Shown here: positions 14,593 to 14,621 of the stretch, piece after piece
Layout: each line of letters opens with the position of its first letter
Numbering within the stretch: the stretch's first letter is position 1
Assembly: GCA_017411935.1 (NCBI GenBank)
Contig: JAFQPC010000178.1
Location: forward strand, 1 to 14,621
DNA: 14,621 bases
Direction: 5' to 3'
Source of the DNA: Clostridia bacterium
GTDB lineage: Bacteria > Bacillota > Clostridia > Oscillospirales > CAG-272
Program-made: the position numbers and the translations under genes
The notes under the pieces: model-generated
What the model saw: the letters and a program-made list of their open reading frames with translations, nothing else
Told to the model about the DNA's origin: nothing
Databases searched by the model: none

Positions 14593-14621
14593 GGGAGAAA
14601 TTCGCCTCTTTTTTCACAAGA

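Overview
The window looks like chromosome from an uncultured gut- or rumen-type Clostridia (Bacillota). The reasons are near-consensus SigA promoters (TTGACA, 17-18 nt, TATAAT), purine-rich AAAGGAG-type ribosome binding sites, short AT-rich spacers with strong hairpin terminators, a class I lysyl-tRNA synthetase, and long secreted multidomain proteins with GLUG/beta-helix repeats. The placement is inferred from style and protein families; no marker gene fixes the genus. I saw no rRNA, tRNA, CRISPR array, IS element or prophage gene, and no gene-free stretch longer than about 210 bases.

Left part (1-5610), housekeeping. A 5'-truncated class I lysyl-tRNA synthetase on the + strand carries a C-terminal MetRS/Trbp111-type tRNA-binding domain. 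It meets, at a shared bidirectional terminator, a tight minus-strand operon of three genes: a flavin reductase-like FMN protein, proA (gamma-glutamyl phosphate reductase) and a YfcE-type phosphodiesterase. The operon is driven by a consensus promoter in the 4327-4532 spacer. That spacer also fires the opposite way into a class I DAHP synthase (aroF type), which ends at a second bidirectional terminator.

Middle (5610-7690), membrane proteins on the minus strand. A hemolysin III/PAQR-family protein lies upstream of a GT87-like polyprenol-phosphate-dependent glycosyltransferase. Each has its own 17-nt-spaced SigA promoter.

Right part (7780-14621), the unusual region. Two large secreted paralogues lie in tandem on the minus strand. 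Both have a Sec signal peptide, a GLUG-like beta-helix region, an unnamed middle module and an endonuclease/exonuclease/phosphatase (EEP) domain with an intact active-site set. The downstream copy (1222 aa) also carries a C-terminal CE2-like SGNH acetyl-esterase. The upstream copy (920 aa) stops about ten residues into the homologous junction. Each has its own promoter and terminator. Both promoters carry the same 10-bp element exactly 40 nt upstream of the -35 box, which suggests co-regulation. The likely theme is extracellular processing of a phosphate- and acetyl-decorated polymer, but the substrate is unknown.
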